Below, piece by piece: positions 42,157 through 53,146 of a stretch of 64,000 nt of DNA. Position 1 is the stretch's first letter. Every line of letters begins with the position of its first letter. Location: contig NZ_LN890655.1 of assembly GCF_900066015.1 (NCBI RefSeq), positions 992,001-1,056,000 on the forward strand, in the 5' to 3' direction. A program made the translations under genes and the position numbers. This DNA comes from Candidatus Promineifilum breve (lineage in GTDB: Bacteria > Chloroflexota > Anaerolineae > Promineifilales > Promineifilaceae). Under the pieces are notes generated by a model. That model did no database searches and was not told where the DNA came from. It was given only the letters and a program-made list of their open reading frames with translations.

Positions 42157-43107
42157 ATGCGCTACGTCATTACCGGCGGATCGGGCGTCATCGGCACAGC
42201 CCTGGCTACCAGCCTCCTCGCCGACGGCCACGAGGTAATTGCTCTCAGTCGCAACCCGGCCGGCCGCGAACTGCCCCGCGGCGTGCACGGCGTCAAGTGG
42301 GACGCGCGCACGGCCGACGGCTGGGGCGAATGGGCTGACGGCGCGTTCGCCATCGTCAATCTGGCCGGGGAGAGTATCGGCGGCTCGGGCACGATCCCCA
42401 TGCCCGGCACGTGGTCGGCCGAACGCAAGCGACGCATCAAGGAGAGCCGGCGGCTGGCCGGCGAGGCGGTGGTGGCCGCCGTGGCCGCGGCGGCCGTGAA
42501 GCCGCGCGTGGTCTTCCAGATGTCGGGCATCGATTATTACCCCACGACCAACGCCAAGTCGCCGGCGACCGACCCCGTGATGACCGAAGAGAGCGCCCCC
42601 GGCCGGCAGTTCCCGGCCGATGTGGTATCCGACTATTGGGAGCCGGTCACCGCCCCGGTCGAGGCCCTGGGCGTGCGCCGGGTCATCGCCCGCACCGCGC
42701 CCCTGCTCAATCGCCAGACCGGCCCGCTGCCCGCCTCGTTGCTGCAATTCCGGCTCTTTGCCGGCGGGCGGCTGGGTAGCGGCCGGCAATGGTTCACCTG
42801 GATCCACACCGACGATGCCGTGCGCGCCATTCGCCACCTGACCGAAAACGAGGCCGCGCGGGGCGTCTACAACGTGGCCGCGCCCGACATGGTGACCAAC
42901 GCCGAGTTTACGCGCGTGCTGGGCCGGGTCATGGGTCGCCCATCTATCTTGCCCGTGCCCGCCTTCGCCCTTAAGTTGATGTTGGGCGAGGTGTCCACGC
43001 TCGTGTTGGCGGGCCGGCGGGTCAGTGTGGACAAGCTCCAGGCGCTGGGCTTCACCTTCCGCTTTCCGACGCTGGCGGCGGCCTTGCGCGATTTAATTGA
43101 GAATTAA
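42157..43107 (+). CDS. TIGR01777-family NAD-dependent epimerase/SDR39U1-like protein
   Basis: 316-residue extended SDR. The nucleotide motif is VITGGSGVIGTALATSLL, then VNLAGESI and RRIKESR. The family's DUF1731 C-terminal region has VPAFALKLMLGE and LQALGFTFRFPTLAAALRDL. AAGGAG precedes the ATG. It follows carH by 27 bases. Such SDRs occur near light-regulated genes in several bacteria, so light control is a reasonable guess. Confidence 0.85.
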   Translation: MRYVITGGSGVIGTALATSLLADGHEVIALSRNPAGRELPRGVHGVKWDARTADGWGEWADGAFAIVNLAGESIGGSGTIPMPGTWSAERKRRIKESRRLAGEAVVAAVAAAAVKPRVVFQMSGIDYYPTTNAKSPATDPVMTEESAPGRQFPADVVSDYWEPVTAPVEALGVRRVIARTAPLLNRQTGPLPASLLQFRLFAGGRLGSGRQWFTWIHTDDAVRAIRHLTENEAARGVYNVAAPDMVTNAEFTRVLGRVMGRPSILPVPAFALKLMLGEVSTLVLAGRRVSVDKLQALGFTFRFPTLAAALRDLIEN

Positions 43108-43147
43108 GGCAACAGGCTGGTCTGCCTGCGCTTGAAAGGGAGGAACT

Positions 43148-43837
43148 ATGATACGCCAACCCGATATCGTCTTACACGCCAACGGCCGCCCGACCCGCGG
43201 CTATCTGGCCCGCCCGGCAGCCGACGAGCCGCGGCCGGGCGTGGTGGTGATTCAGGAGTGGTGGGGGCTGAACGACCACATTCGCGACATCGTCGACCGA
43301 CTGGCCGGCGCCGGGTTCGTCGCCCTGGCCCCCGATTTGTATTATGGGCAGACGGCGGCCGAGCCGGACGAAGCCCGCAAGCTGGCGATGGCCCTGGAAT
43401 ATCCCGACGCCCTGGGGGTGATTCAGGCGGCCATCGATTACCTGACCGCCGATGATGGCGTCGCCCCTAGTAAGATAGGGGTTGTCGGCTTCTGCATGGG
43501 CGGGGGGCTGGCCTGGCACGGCGCGGCCAAACTGGACGGCGTGGGCGCGGCCGTGCCCTGCTATGGCGGCGGCCCGGAAATGACGCCGGACGAAGCGGCC
43601 CAGATCCGCGCCCCCATTCTGGCGATTTACGGCGAACTGGATCAGGGTGTCTCGCCGGCGGTGGCCCAGCAACGGGCGGCGCTGATGGACGCGGCCGGCG
43701 TGGCCCACGAGACGATCATCTATCCGGGGGCGGGCCATGCCTTTATGAACGACCGGCGGCCCGTCTATGATCCCGCCGCGGCCGAGGATGCCTGGCAACG
43801 GATCATCGCCTTCTTCCGCCATAACCTGCGCGCCTAA
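43148..43837 (+). CDS. Dienelactone hydrolase family protein
   Basis: 229-residue alpha/beta hydrolase. The nucleophile Cys is in GVVGFCMGGGLAW, the Asp in YGELDQGVSP and the His in PGAGHAFMND, forming the C-D-H triad of dienelactone hydrolases. VVVIQEWWGLNDHIRDIVDRLA is the family's N-terminal signature. GGGAGG precedes the ATG. It is co-directional with the SDR and followed by a strong terminator. Confidence 0.9.
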   Translation: MIRQPDIVLHANGRPTRGYLARPAADEPRPGVVVIQEWWGLNDHIRDIVDRLAGAGFVALAPDLYYGQTAAEPDEARKLAMALEYPDALGVIQAAIDYLTADDGVAPSKIGVVGFCMGGGLAWHGAAKLDGVGAAVPCYGGGPEMTPDEAAQIRAPILAIYGELDQGVSPAVAQQRAALMDAAGVAHETIIYPGAGHAFMNDRRPVYDPAAAEDAWQRIIAFFRHNLRA

Positions 43838-43892
43838 TAAACTCCCGGTGCGATGCACTTTCCGAAGTGCGTCGCACCTCCTCCTACTAAAA

Positions 43893-43936
43893 AAAACACC
43901 CCCGCCCAAACAAATCCAGGCGGGGGTGTTTTCTTT
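43893..43936. terminator. Bidirectional terminator
   Basis: A-run, then a 14-bp stem (43893-43906 with 43919-43932, half-site ACACCCCCGCC) and a T-rich tail. It separates the convergent dienelactone hydrolase and GlsB-like genes. A second hairpin (GGTGCGATGCACTT/AAGTGCGTCGCACC, about 43847-43878) lies just before it. Confidence 0.85.
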
Positions 43937-43981
43937 GCGAACGGATCTCTTAATGAGAAATCAGCGCAACGACACGCCGGC

Positions 43982-44242
43982 TCAGGCCCGCCGGGAGATG
44001 AAGTTCCAGACCGCCAAAACGATGACGGCCCCAATAAGGGCCACGATGAAGCTGGTGATGTTCCACTCAAAGTTGATGCCGCCGCCAAAAAGCAGGCCAT
44101 AGAGCGCGCCACCGACGAAAGCGCCGATGATGCCGGCCAGGATATTACCGATCAGCCCTTGCTGGGCGTTGCGGCCGGTGATCATGCTGGCGAGCCAGCC
44201 GACGATGCCGCCACCAATAATCCAACCAATTAAACCGATCAT
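43982..44242 (-). CDS. GlsB/YeaQ/YmgE-family membrane protein
   Basis: 86-residue three-helix membrane protein. MIGLIGWIIGGGIVGWLASMI, LIGNILAGIIGAFVGGALYGLLFG and FIVALIGAVIVLAVWNF are the three segments typical of transglycosylase-associated/stress proteins. GGAGGAAAAGT precedes the ATG at 44242. Its role in general stress is known only by family. Confidence 0.88.
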   Translation of the reverse strand: MIGLIGWIIGGGIVGWLASMITGRNAQQGLIGNILAGIIGAFVGGALYGLLFGGGINFEWNITSFIVALIGAVIVLAVWNFISRRA

Positions 44243-44466
44243 ACTTTTCCTCCGTATGTAACAAAACAATTGATAATAAAACCGTTCGCATGAGCGGGCC
44301 CGTTTCGCCCGTTAATCTACACAGGTAGATTCTGGCGGCCAACGTGCCGTGATTGATACAGAGCATAAACTCAAATTATTCCCGGCGATATGGGTAATAA
44401 CCCCACCGATCATTACCATACGCCCCCCAGCCAACATGCGTTCGGGCGTCACTGGAGCAAAAAAAA

Positions 44467-44501
44467 ACACCCGCGCCGGCGATAGGAGCAGGCGCGGGTG
44501 T
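44467..44501 (-). terminator. Terminator of the small basic-protein gene
   Basis: An 11-bp stem (44467-44477 with 44491-44501, ACACCCGCGCC/GGCGCGGGTGT). On the minus strand it is followed by eight or more T. It lies about 42 bases beyond the stop at 44543. Confidence 0.8.
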
Positions 44502-44542
44502 CTGGCGTTTGGCGAGCAAATGTCGCTGACGACAACAGAAGG

Positions 44543-44731
44543 CTAGTCAGTGGCGACCAGCATTTCCTCAATCGTCTTCTTCTTGCGCTTGCGGCCAGGG
44601 CGACGGCGTTCTTGCTGTTGCAACGCGCGCGTCTCTTCGACAAGGCGACTGCGCTCGTCTTCCAGGCGGGCCAGTATTTCGGCATTACGCTTTCTCTGAT
44701 CGTCTGTCAACACTACCTTCTTCTTAGACAT
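44543..44731 (-). CDS. Small basic coiled-coil protein
   Basis: 62 residues starting MSKKKVVLTDDQRKRNAEILARL, with many Lys/Arg/Glu in a heptad-like helix, then RRRPGRKRKKKTIEEML. AAAGGAG precedes the ATG at a good spacing, and a terminator follows, so it is probably a real gene. It could bind nucleic acid or ribosomes. The family is not recognised. Confidence 0.62.
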   Translation of the reverse strand: MSKKKVVLTDDQRKRNAEILARLEDERSRLVEETRALQQQERRRPGRKRKKKTIEEMLVATD

Positions 44732-44801
44732 TCTCGGTAAACTCCTTTCGCCAGAAAATGATGTCGATCGGTCGTCGTATCTGCCTATGAGCCTATCGAT
44801 A

Positions 44802-44834
44802 GCCCACCGGGCGACCCATTCCGGGTCGGTGGGC
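44802..44834. other. GC-rich bulged hairpin in the 44732-45053 spacer
   Basis: GCCCAC-CGACCC pairs with GGGTCG-GTGGGC around an ATTCC loop, with a four-base CGGG bulge on the 5' side. The rest of this 322-base spacer shows no ORF, though TAGAAT at 45039-45044 may be a weak -10 for the next gene. Confidence 0.4.
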
Positions 44835-45053
44835 CGGCGCGAGAAGTGCGCCGTTGGAAACCAGACGCGCGCGAACGACGTAGGGATGAAGGACAGGCGG
44901 GCGGGGTATGAAATAGGTGTGATCCATTAGACGGGCCAAGCTATTCTAATGGGAGTTTAACACATAACGGCGCGGGCTTCCAGTCCAATTTTCCGGGGCG
45001 AGTTTGGGCAACTTTCCGCCATCCGGCCGTGAATCGGATAGAATCATACGGCA

Positions 45054-45752
45054 ATGTACAAACCGATGTTTGTCTGGCTGGGTTCGGGGCGGGCGCGCAA
45101 GCGAGGCGTGGGCGGCGACGGCCGCTTCCTCGACGAGGCCACCCGCGCCGGCTTGCCCGTGCCCGCCGGGGCAGTGGTGCTGGACGAGTTTTACCGCTTC
45201 GGCCGCGAATCGGGGCTGGTGGCCGGTTCGGCCGAACGACCGCTCATCCCCGACACCGAGCTATGGCACAATACCCTGTTCCATAGCGTGCGTCTGCCGC
45301 CTTTCGCCCGGCCGGTGATCGTGCGGCCGTCGTTTTCGGCGGCGTGGGTGGGCGAATCGGCCGATAATAGCTCCGCCCGCCGGGCCATCCATCTGAATGA
45401 TCCCGACGCCGCCGCCGTGGCGCTGGCCGGCGCCTGGGCCTTGGCCATCCAGAACGGAGCGACCCGCGCCGACGTGCTCATTGTGGAGATGCTCCCCGCC
45501 GCGCAAAGTGGTTGGGTTACGTTGGGCGAGGACGCCGACCGCCTGCTGCCCGGCCCCGACGGGCTGCCGGACGGCCTATTGCCCCGTTTGCCCGGCCGGG
45601 CGGCCCCGGATGCGACCCTGCCCCCCTTCGCCCGGCGCTTGCAACTATTGCTGCGCGGCGTGCGCCGGACCTTCAACCCCGCCCCGCCGCGCATCGCCTG
45701 GGCCGACGACGGCGCGATCTGCCACCTGTTGGGCATTGCGGAACAGGCCTGA
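45054..45752 (+). CDS. PEP synthase/PPDK N-domain-like protein fragment
   Basis: 232 residues. GGDGRFLDEATRAGLPVPAGAVVLDEFYRF resembles the start of the ATP-grasp N-terminal domain of pyruvate phosphate dikinase and PEP synthase. RPVIVRPSFSAAW and VLIVEMLPAAQSGWVT fit later strands. The phosphohistidine and PEP domains are absent, so this is a stand-alone or decayed domain. No neighbouring pyruvate-metabolism gene explains it. Confidence in the family is moderate. Confidence 0.5.
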   Translation: MYKPMFVWLGSGRARKRGVGGDGRFLDEATRAGLPVPAGAVVLDEFYRFGRESGLVAGSAERPLIPDTELWHNTLFHSVRLPPFARPVIVRPSFSAAWVGESADNSSARRAIHLNDPDAAAVALAGAWALAIQNGATRADVLIVEMLPAAQSGWVTLGEDADRLLPGPDGLPDGLLPRLPGRAAPDATLPPFARRLQLLLRGVRRTFNPAPPRIAWADDGAICHLLGIAEQA

Positions 45753-45802
45753 CAGGTTGACCGGGAAACCGCCGGCCGGGACGGCCATCACCCACCTGTC
45801 AG
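45749..45802 (+). terminator. Hairpin at the end of the PEP-synthase-like gene
   Basis: CTGACAGGT (45749-45757) pairs with ACCTGTCAG (45794-45802) across a GC-rich 36-base loop that has its own GCCGGCC palindrome. There is no T-run. Confidence 0.4.
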
Positions 45803-45915
45803 AGCGACCGCACGGCTTAGTGAATTCCCAAAAGGCTTGCGCCACGGCGCGGGCGGGTGCACAATCGTCCGGTCACCCATCCCTCTTCGACGAATGGGGG
45901 GCAATTGAGAGCATT

Positions 45916-46920
45916 ATGAAATATATTACCTCCCACATCCTCACCCTGGGCCTGGCGCTGATCCTGTTGCTGGCCGCTTGCTCCACGCCGCTGGAAGGTC
46001 AGGCAACTCTTGTCCCGACCGCGGCCCAGCCACCGTCGGCCGAAGGAACGGCGGCGGCCTCGGCCGTCCCCGCTGACGCGACGGGCGTCCCGCCGACCGC
46101 GGCCTCGACGGCCGACCTGGCAGCGACCGCCGTGGCCGCCACCGAAGTGGCCTACGCGGCCATCATCGCCGCGCAACCGACGCCCATACCGACCGAAGCC
46201 GTGACGCCGACCCCCGCGCCGCCCATCTCCTACACTTTTCAGATCGTCAACACCTTCCCCCACGATGCCACGGCCTTTACCCAGGGGCTGGTCTACATCG
46301 ACGGCGGGTTCTTCGAGGGCACCGGATTGTGGGGTGAATCGACGTTGCGCGAGACGGCGCTGACCAGCGGGCAGGTGTTGCGCTCGGTGGCGCTGGAGTC
46401 TCAATACTTCGGCGAAGGTATCACCCTGTTCGACGACCGCATCATCCAGTTGACCTGGCAGGAGCGGACCGGGTTTATCTATGACCGGGCGACCTTTGAG
46501 TTATTGCAGACGTTTGAGTATAACACCGAGGGCTGGGGCATTACCCACGACGGCCAACGCCTCATCGTCAGTGACGGCTCCAGTACAATCTACTTCTGGG
46601 ACCCGGAGACACTCCAGGAGATCGGCCGGATCACCGTGCGCGATCACCGGGGGCCGTTGAACCTCCTGAACGAACTGGAATACGTCAATGGCGAAATCTG
46701 GGCCAACATCTGGATGACCGATCTCATCGCCCGTATCTCCCCGGAGACGGGCGATGTGCTGGGGTATATCGACCTGAGCGGTCTGCTGGATACCAGCAAC
46801 CTGACCCAACCGGCCGACGTCCTGAACGGTATCGCCCACGACCCGGTCACCGGACGGCTGTTCGTGACCGGCAAGCTGTGGCCGAGCATTTTCGAGATCG
46901 TTGTCGTCCCCAAAGAGTGA
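45916..46920 (+). CDS. Glutaminyl-peptide cyclotransferase lipoprotein
   Basis: 334 residues from ATG 45916. The signal peptide ends in lipobox LLLLAAC-STP. An Ala/Pro/Thr linker (about 25-95) leads to a beta-propeller of the plant-type glutamine cyclotransferase family. That propeller has FPHDATAFTQGLVYIDGGFFEGTGLWG, LTWQERTGFIYD, LNELEYVNGEIWANIWMTDLIARI and DVLNGIAHDP. It would form N-terminal pyroglutamate on exported proteins. The large open frame reaching back into the previous gene is not used. Confidence 0.9.
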   Translation: MKYITSHILTLGLALILLLAACSTPLEGQATLVPTAAQPPSAEGTAAASAVPADATGVPPTAASTADLAATAVAATEVAYAAIIAAQPTPIPTEAVTPTPAPPISYTFQIVNTFPHDATAFTQGLVYIDGGFFEGTGLWGESTLRETALTSGQVLRSVALESQYFGEGITLFDDRIIQLTWQERTGFIYDRATFELLQTFEYNTEGWGITHDGQRLIVSDGSSTIYFWDPETLQEIGRITVRDHRGPLNLLNELEYVNGEIWANIWMTDLIARISPETGDVLGYIDLSGLLDTSNLTQPADVLNGIAHDPVTGRLFVTGKLWPSIFEIVVVPKE

Positions 46921-46938
46921 TGTGGCCGATAAAGTGTA

Positions 46939-46967
46939 TTGATTAGACACGGCAATTATGATAGAAT
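46939..46967 (+). promoter_or_regulatory. uvrB promoter
   Basis: TTGATT (46939-46944), 17 bases, TAGAAT (46962-46967), 57 bases before the uvrB ATG. Confidence 0.65.
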
Positions 46968-46968
46968 A

Positions 46969-46982
46969 AGAACTTCTGTTCT
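46969..46982. promoter_or_regulatory. LexA (SOS) box of the Firmicutes/Actinobacteria type
   Basis: AGAAC-TTCT-GTTCT is a perfect 14-bp palindrome containing GAAC-N4-GTTC. It starts one base after the uvrB -10 hexamer, where a repressor would block initiation. Confidence 0.75.
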
Positions 46983-47023
46983 ATCGTAGCGGTGCGCGCG
47001 CCGACCCACTTCCGAGGAGAGAC

Positions 47024-49117
<2,094 letters not shown>

Positions 49118-49125
49118 GGCACAGT

Positions 49126-51555
49126 TTACGAATGCTCGACTAAATGCGCCACCGTCACTCCCGGCCCGCCTTCGCCGTCCTTACCCTCTTCCCAGGCGCG
49201 CACCTGGCCGGAGGCGCTCAGCGTCTCGCGCACGGCCTGGCGTAGCCGGCCGGTGCCCTTGCCGTGGATGATGCGCACGAAGGGCAGCCGGGCCAGAAAG
49301 GCCGAGTCCAGATAGCGCACGAGGCGCTCGATGCCGTCCTCGACGCGCACGCCGCGGATATCGAGTTCGATGCCCGGTGAAGGATGTAGCGCGCCGACCA
49401 TCACGGTTTCGCGCTCGGCTACCGGGCGCTCGCGGAACTCCAGGTCGTCGTAGCCGGCGCGGAACTGCAAGCGGCCGACGGCCACCACCACCTCGGTCTT
49501 GCCCAACGACGTCACTTCGCCGCGCACATTGAGCGAGCGCACCTGGACAATATCGCCCACCTGCAACGAGCGCCGCTTGCCGCGCGATATGTCCGGCGCT
49601 TCGGCCGGCTCCGGGGCCAGGATCGTCTCCGGCGTCACCTCCAGATCGGCCACTTGCTTGCCCAATTTCTTGACGGCGCTGAGCGAGGCGGCATCGCGCA
49701 GCTTGGAGCGCGCCTGGCGGATTTCGGTCTGTAGTAGTTCAATTTGACGGCGCATCTCCTGGCGCGTCTCTTCCAGGATACGCCCGCGCTCCACCTCGAC
49801 CTCCTCCAGGCGGCGGGTCAGGCGGTCGCGCTCGCCCTCGGCCTCGCGCAGGGTGCGGCGGGTCTGGGCTTCTTCGGCTTCCATCTTCTCGCGCAGGGTG
49901 TAGATGGAGTCGAGCAAATCTTCGGCCTGGTGGCTGTCGGCGCTCACCTGGCGCATGGCGTCGTCGAGGATGGTCGAATCCAGCCCCAGCCGCCGGGCGA
50001 TGGCGAAGGCGTTGGAGCGGCCGGGCAGGCCGATGGTCATCTCATAAGTCGGCGACAGCGTCTCCATGTCGAACAGCAGCGAGGCGTTGGTGGCCCCCGG
50101 CGTCTGGCTGGCGTAGATCTTCAATTCCGGGAAGTGGGTGGCGACAAAGGTCGTGGCCCCCTTGTCGCGCAGGAAGTTGACCACCGCCTGGGCCAGCGCC
50201 GCGCCTTCCGTCGGGTCGGTGCCGGAGCCGAGTTCGTCGAGCAGCACCAGCGAGCGGTCATCCACCGCGGCCAGGATGCGCACGATGTTGGTCATGTGGG
50301 CCGAGAAGGTGGACAGGCTTTGCTCGATGGACTGCTCGTCGCCGATGTCGGCATAGACGTTGTCGAAGACGGTCAAACGGGCCTCGTTGGCCGGCAGATG
50401 CAGCCCGGCCTGGGCCATCACGGCCATCAGGCCCATCGTCTTCAGGCTGACCGTCTTGCCGCCGGTGTTGGGGCCGGTGATGAGGACGATAAACGTCTCC
50501 TCGTCCAGCGTCAGGTTGGTGGGCACGACGCGGCGCGGGTCGAGCAGCGGGTGGCGGGCGGCCCTAATCCAGACCGTCGAGCCGGGGTGGCGGTCGCGCG
50601 GCGCGGCGGGGGTCTCGGCCGTGGCTGCCGTGCGGTGGCGGGGGGCGCGGGCTTGCTTTGTCTCGCGCCAGGGGACGAAGCTCGGCTCCACGGCGTTGGT
50701 CGTCAGGGCGTAGTTGGCGCGGGCGAAGATGAGATCGAGTTCGGCCATGCGCTCAACGACGCGCTTGATGGCGTCCCCCTGGTCGGCCACCAGATTGGAC
50801 AGTTCGCGCAGGATGCGCTGAATCTCCTCCTGCTCTTCCATCAGCAGGCCGCGATATTCATTGTTCAGGTCAACCGTACCCAACGGCTCGACCCACAGCG
50901 TGGCCCCGCTGCCGCTCTGGTCGTGGACGATGCCCTTGAGGCGACCCTTGGCGTCGGCGCGCACGGGGATGACGTAACGGCCGCCGCGCTGGGTGATGAT
51001 CGACTCCTGCAAGAATTGGGCCATGCTGCTGTTGAGGATACGTTGCAGCTTGTCCTGGATGCGGCCGTGGACGGCGCGCTGCTCCTGGCGCACCTTGGCC
51101 AGGCGCGGGCTAGCGCTGTCGAGCACCTCGCCGCGTTCGTCGAGGGTGGCCGTGATGGCGCTGACGATGCCGCGGCACTCCTCGATGAGCACGCCGATGG
51201 CCGCCAGATGGGGTACGCGCTCGGCCTGCCGTTGTAGCTGGCGGCTCAGATTGCGCCCGGCGATGATCGTGGCCTGGATGGCGAGGAAATCCTCCGGGGC
51301 GAGGATGAAGCCGCGCATGGCGTTATCGGCCGCGCGGCGAACGTCGCGCGCCCCGCCGATGGTGACGCCGCTGTCGGTCTCGAACAGCGAGACGGCCTCG
51401 CGCGTTTCGGCCTGCCACTCGCGGGCCTGTTCCAATTCGATCGTGGGCTGCATCGCCAGCGCCAGATCGCGCCCGCCGCTAAAGTTGGCATAGCCGGCCA
51501 CCAGTTCGCGGATTTTATCGAATTCCAGTATGGAAAGAGTCTTCTGATCAAGCAT
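49126..51555 (-). CDS. mutS2: Endonuclease MutS2
   Basis: 809 residues from ATG 51555; upstream codons fall in tandem repeats and are not used. The MutS core is VLITGPNTGGKTVSLKTMGL (Walker A), with DIGDEQSIEQSLSTFSAHM, LLDELGSGTDPTEGAAL and a long coiled coil (about 520-640). The C-terminal Smr nuclease domain has LDIRGVRVEDGIERLVRYLD and IHGKGTGRLR. MutS2 acts on recombination intermediates or stalled ribosomes, and it lacks the mismatch-recognition domain I. It converges with uvrB with eight bases between. Confidence 0.96.
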   Translation of the reverse strand: MLDQKTLSILEFDKIRELVAGYANFSGGRDLALAMQPTIELEQAREWQAETREAVSLFETDSGVTIGGARDVRRAADNAMRGFILAPEDFLAIQATIIAGRNLSRQLQRQAERVPHLAAIGVLIEECRGIVSAITATLDERGEVLDSASPRLAKVRQEQRAVHGRIQDKLQRILNSSMAQFLQESIITQRGGRYVIPVRADAKGRLKGIVHDQSGSGATLWVEPLGTVDLNNEYRGLLMEEQEEIQRILRELSNLVADQGDAIKRVVERMAELDLIFARANYALTTNAVEPSFVPWRETKQARAPRHRTAATAETPAAPRDRHPGSTVWIRAARHPLLDPRRVVPTNLTLDEETFIVLITGPNTGGKTVSLKTMGLMAVMAQAGLHLPANEARLTVFDNVYADIGDEQSIEQSLSTFSAHMTNIVRILAAVDDRSLVLLDELGSGTDPTEGAALAQAVVNFLRDKGATTFVATHFPELKIYASQTPGATNASLLFDMETLSPTYEMTIGLPGRSNAFAIARRLGLDSTILDDAMRQVSADSHQAEDLLDSIYTLREKMEAEEAQTRRTLREAEGERDRLTRRLEEVEVERGRILEETRQEMRRQIELLQTEIRQARSKLRDAASLSAVKKLGKQVADLEVTPETILAPEPAEAPDISRGKRRSLQVGDIVQVRSLNVRGEVTSLGKTEVVVAVGRLQFRAGYDDLEFRERPVAERETVMVGALHPSPGIELDIRGVRVEDGIERLVRYLDSAFLARLPFVRIIHGKGTGRLRQAVRETLSASGQVRAWEEGKDGEGGPGVTVAHLVEHS

Positions 51556-51678
51556 GAGATAAATGACGAATGACGAATGACGAATGAAGACCGCCGACCG
51601 CCTAGCACCTAGCACCTAGCACCTAGCACCTAGCACCGGTTGCCGAACGGGCCGACTTAGTATACTATCCTTCCGCTT
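51556..51678. repeat. Two heptad tandem repeats upstream of mutS2
   Basis: AATGACG is repeated three times plus a partial copy (51562-51589). CCTAGCA is repeated five times (51601-51635). They lie between the divergent mutS2 and ABC ATPase genes. A CRISPR is ruled out because there are no spacers. Confidence 0.85.
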
Positions 51679-52974
51679 ATGAGTACGCAAAGCCAACCGG
51701 CGATTCGGTTGCAGAATGTCAGCAAACGCTTTGCGTTTACGCCGGATATGCCGCAATCCGTGCTGGAGACGATGATCGCGTTATTCTCGCGGCGGGGGCG
51801 GCGGGTTTCCCACGATCTGTGGGCTGTGCGCGACGTCACCTTCGACGTGCTGCCGGGGCGCTGCGTGGGCATCATCGGCCGCAACGGCAGCGGCAAGAGC
51901 ACCCTTCTCAAGCTGATCGCCCGCATTATCCAGCCCACCACGGGCGAAATCCGGGTGCATGGCCGCGTCAGCGCCCTGCTGGAACTGGGCGCGGGCTTCC
52001 ACCCCGACCTCACCGGGCGCGAGAATGTCTATCTCAATGCCTCGGTGCTGGGCCTCAGCCGCGAGGAGACCGAGAGCCTTTTTGACGACATCCTGGACTT
52101 CTCCGAACTGGGCGATTACATCGATATGCCGGTCAAGCATTATTCGTCGGGCATGTACATGCGCCTGGGCTTCTCCGTCGCCATCCACGTGCGCCCCCAA
52201 ATCCTGATCGTCGATGAGATTCTGGCCGTCGGCGACCAGAACTTCCAGGCCAAATGCCTCGACCGCATCCTGGAGATGAAGCGCGAGGGCGTGACCATCC
52301 TGTTCATCAGCCACGACCTGAGCAACGTCGCCCACCTGTGCAGCGACGTGGTCTGGCTCGACCATGGCGTCCTGCGCCTGGTGGGGCCGACCGACTACGT
52401 ACTGGCCCACTACCGCGGCCACATGAACCAGAGCGCCGACGAGCAGATGGCCGCCGAGAACGAGATCGACGACTTCCGGCGCTGGGGAACCAGGCAAATC
52501 GAGATCACCGACGTGCGGCTGCTGGACGCCGCCGGGCAGGATACAACCGTTTTCCGCACCGGCGACGACCTGACGGTCGAGATAACCTATATCGCCCACG
52601 AACCGATCGAGGAACCGGAGTTCGGGCTGGCGCTGCACAGCCAGGACGGGGTGCATATCACCGGCCCCAACAACCGTATCGGCGGGTTAAACCTGGGGGT
52701 GGTCGCCGGGCCGGGGCGGGTGCGCTATCATATCCGGCAACTACCGCTCTTGCGGGGACGCTACCAATTGACGGCCGCCGTCCACGATAGCGCCGAGCCG
52801 ATCGCCTACGATTATCATGAGGAAGCCTATAGCTTTCGCGTGGTCGAGGGTGGCACCGATGAAAAGGAAGGGTTGATCGTTCTGGACGCCGCTTGGGAAT
52901 CGTGCGCCCCGGATCATTCAACCGCCGTCCTGGCCGCCCGACCTGACCCGGCCGGCCACCGGCACCCGCGCTAA
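51679..52974 (+). CDS. Polysaccharide ABC exporter ATPase with Wzt-like C-terminal domain
   Basis: 431 residues. The NBD has Walker A GIIGRNGSGKSTLLKLI, LLELGAGFHPDLTGRENVYLNASVLGL (the TagH/RfbE/KpsT class hallmark), signature YSSGMYMRLGFS, Walker B ILIVDEILAVGD and the SHDLSNV switch. A Wzt-like carbohydrate-binding beta-sandwich (about 270-400) follows. The class exports O-antigen or teichoic-type polymers. The partner permease is not adjacent. The downstream glycoside hydrolase and glycosyltransferase genes fit a surface-glycan role. Confidence 0.88.
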   Translation: MSTQSQPAIRLQNVSKRFAFTPDMPQSVLETMIALFSRRGRRVSHDLWAVRDVTFDVLPGRCVGIIGRNGSGKSTLLKLIARIIQPTTGEIRVHGRVSALLELGAGFHPDLTGRENVYLNASVLGLSREETESLFDDILDFSELGDYIDMPVKHYSSGMYMRLGFSVAIHVRPQILIVDEILAVGDQNFQAKCLDRILEMKREGVTILFISHDLSNVAHLCSDVVWLDHGVLRLVGPTDYVLAHYRGHMNQSADEQMAAENEIDDFRRWGTRQIEITDVRLLDAAGQDTTVFRTGDDLTVEITYIAHEPIEEPEFGLALHSQDGVHITGPNNRIGGLNLGVVAGPGRVRYHIRQLPLLRGRYQLTAAVHDSAEPIAYDYHEEAYSFRVVEGGTDEKEGLIVLDAAWESCAPDHSTAVLAARPDPAGHRHPR

Positions 52975-53146
52975 GGAGCATCGCCCAATGGCTAATCGGG
53001 CGAGGTGGAACCTAACCTAAGTCTATTGTGAGACCTGGAAACAGTTCGCCAAATTTATCCCCTTGTGGCTATATACTCCTCCGGGCGTCCTTTCGCGGCG
53101 CGTCCTGGGGTAGCACATTCGGGCGAGCCAAAAAGGAAAAACAGAT

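Noticed and set aside
45397-45915. Long upstream extension of the glutamine cyclotransferase gene
   Set aside because: It reads through the previous gene and hairpin in another frame; the lipoprotein signal starts at 45916.
51556-51678. Possible CRISPR array
   Set aside because: Tandem 7-mers run head to tail with no unique spacers, and there are no cas genes.
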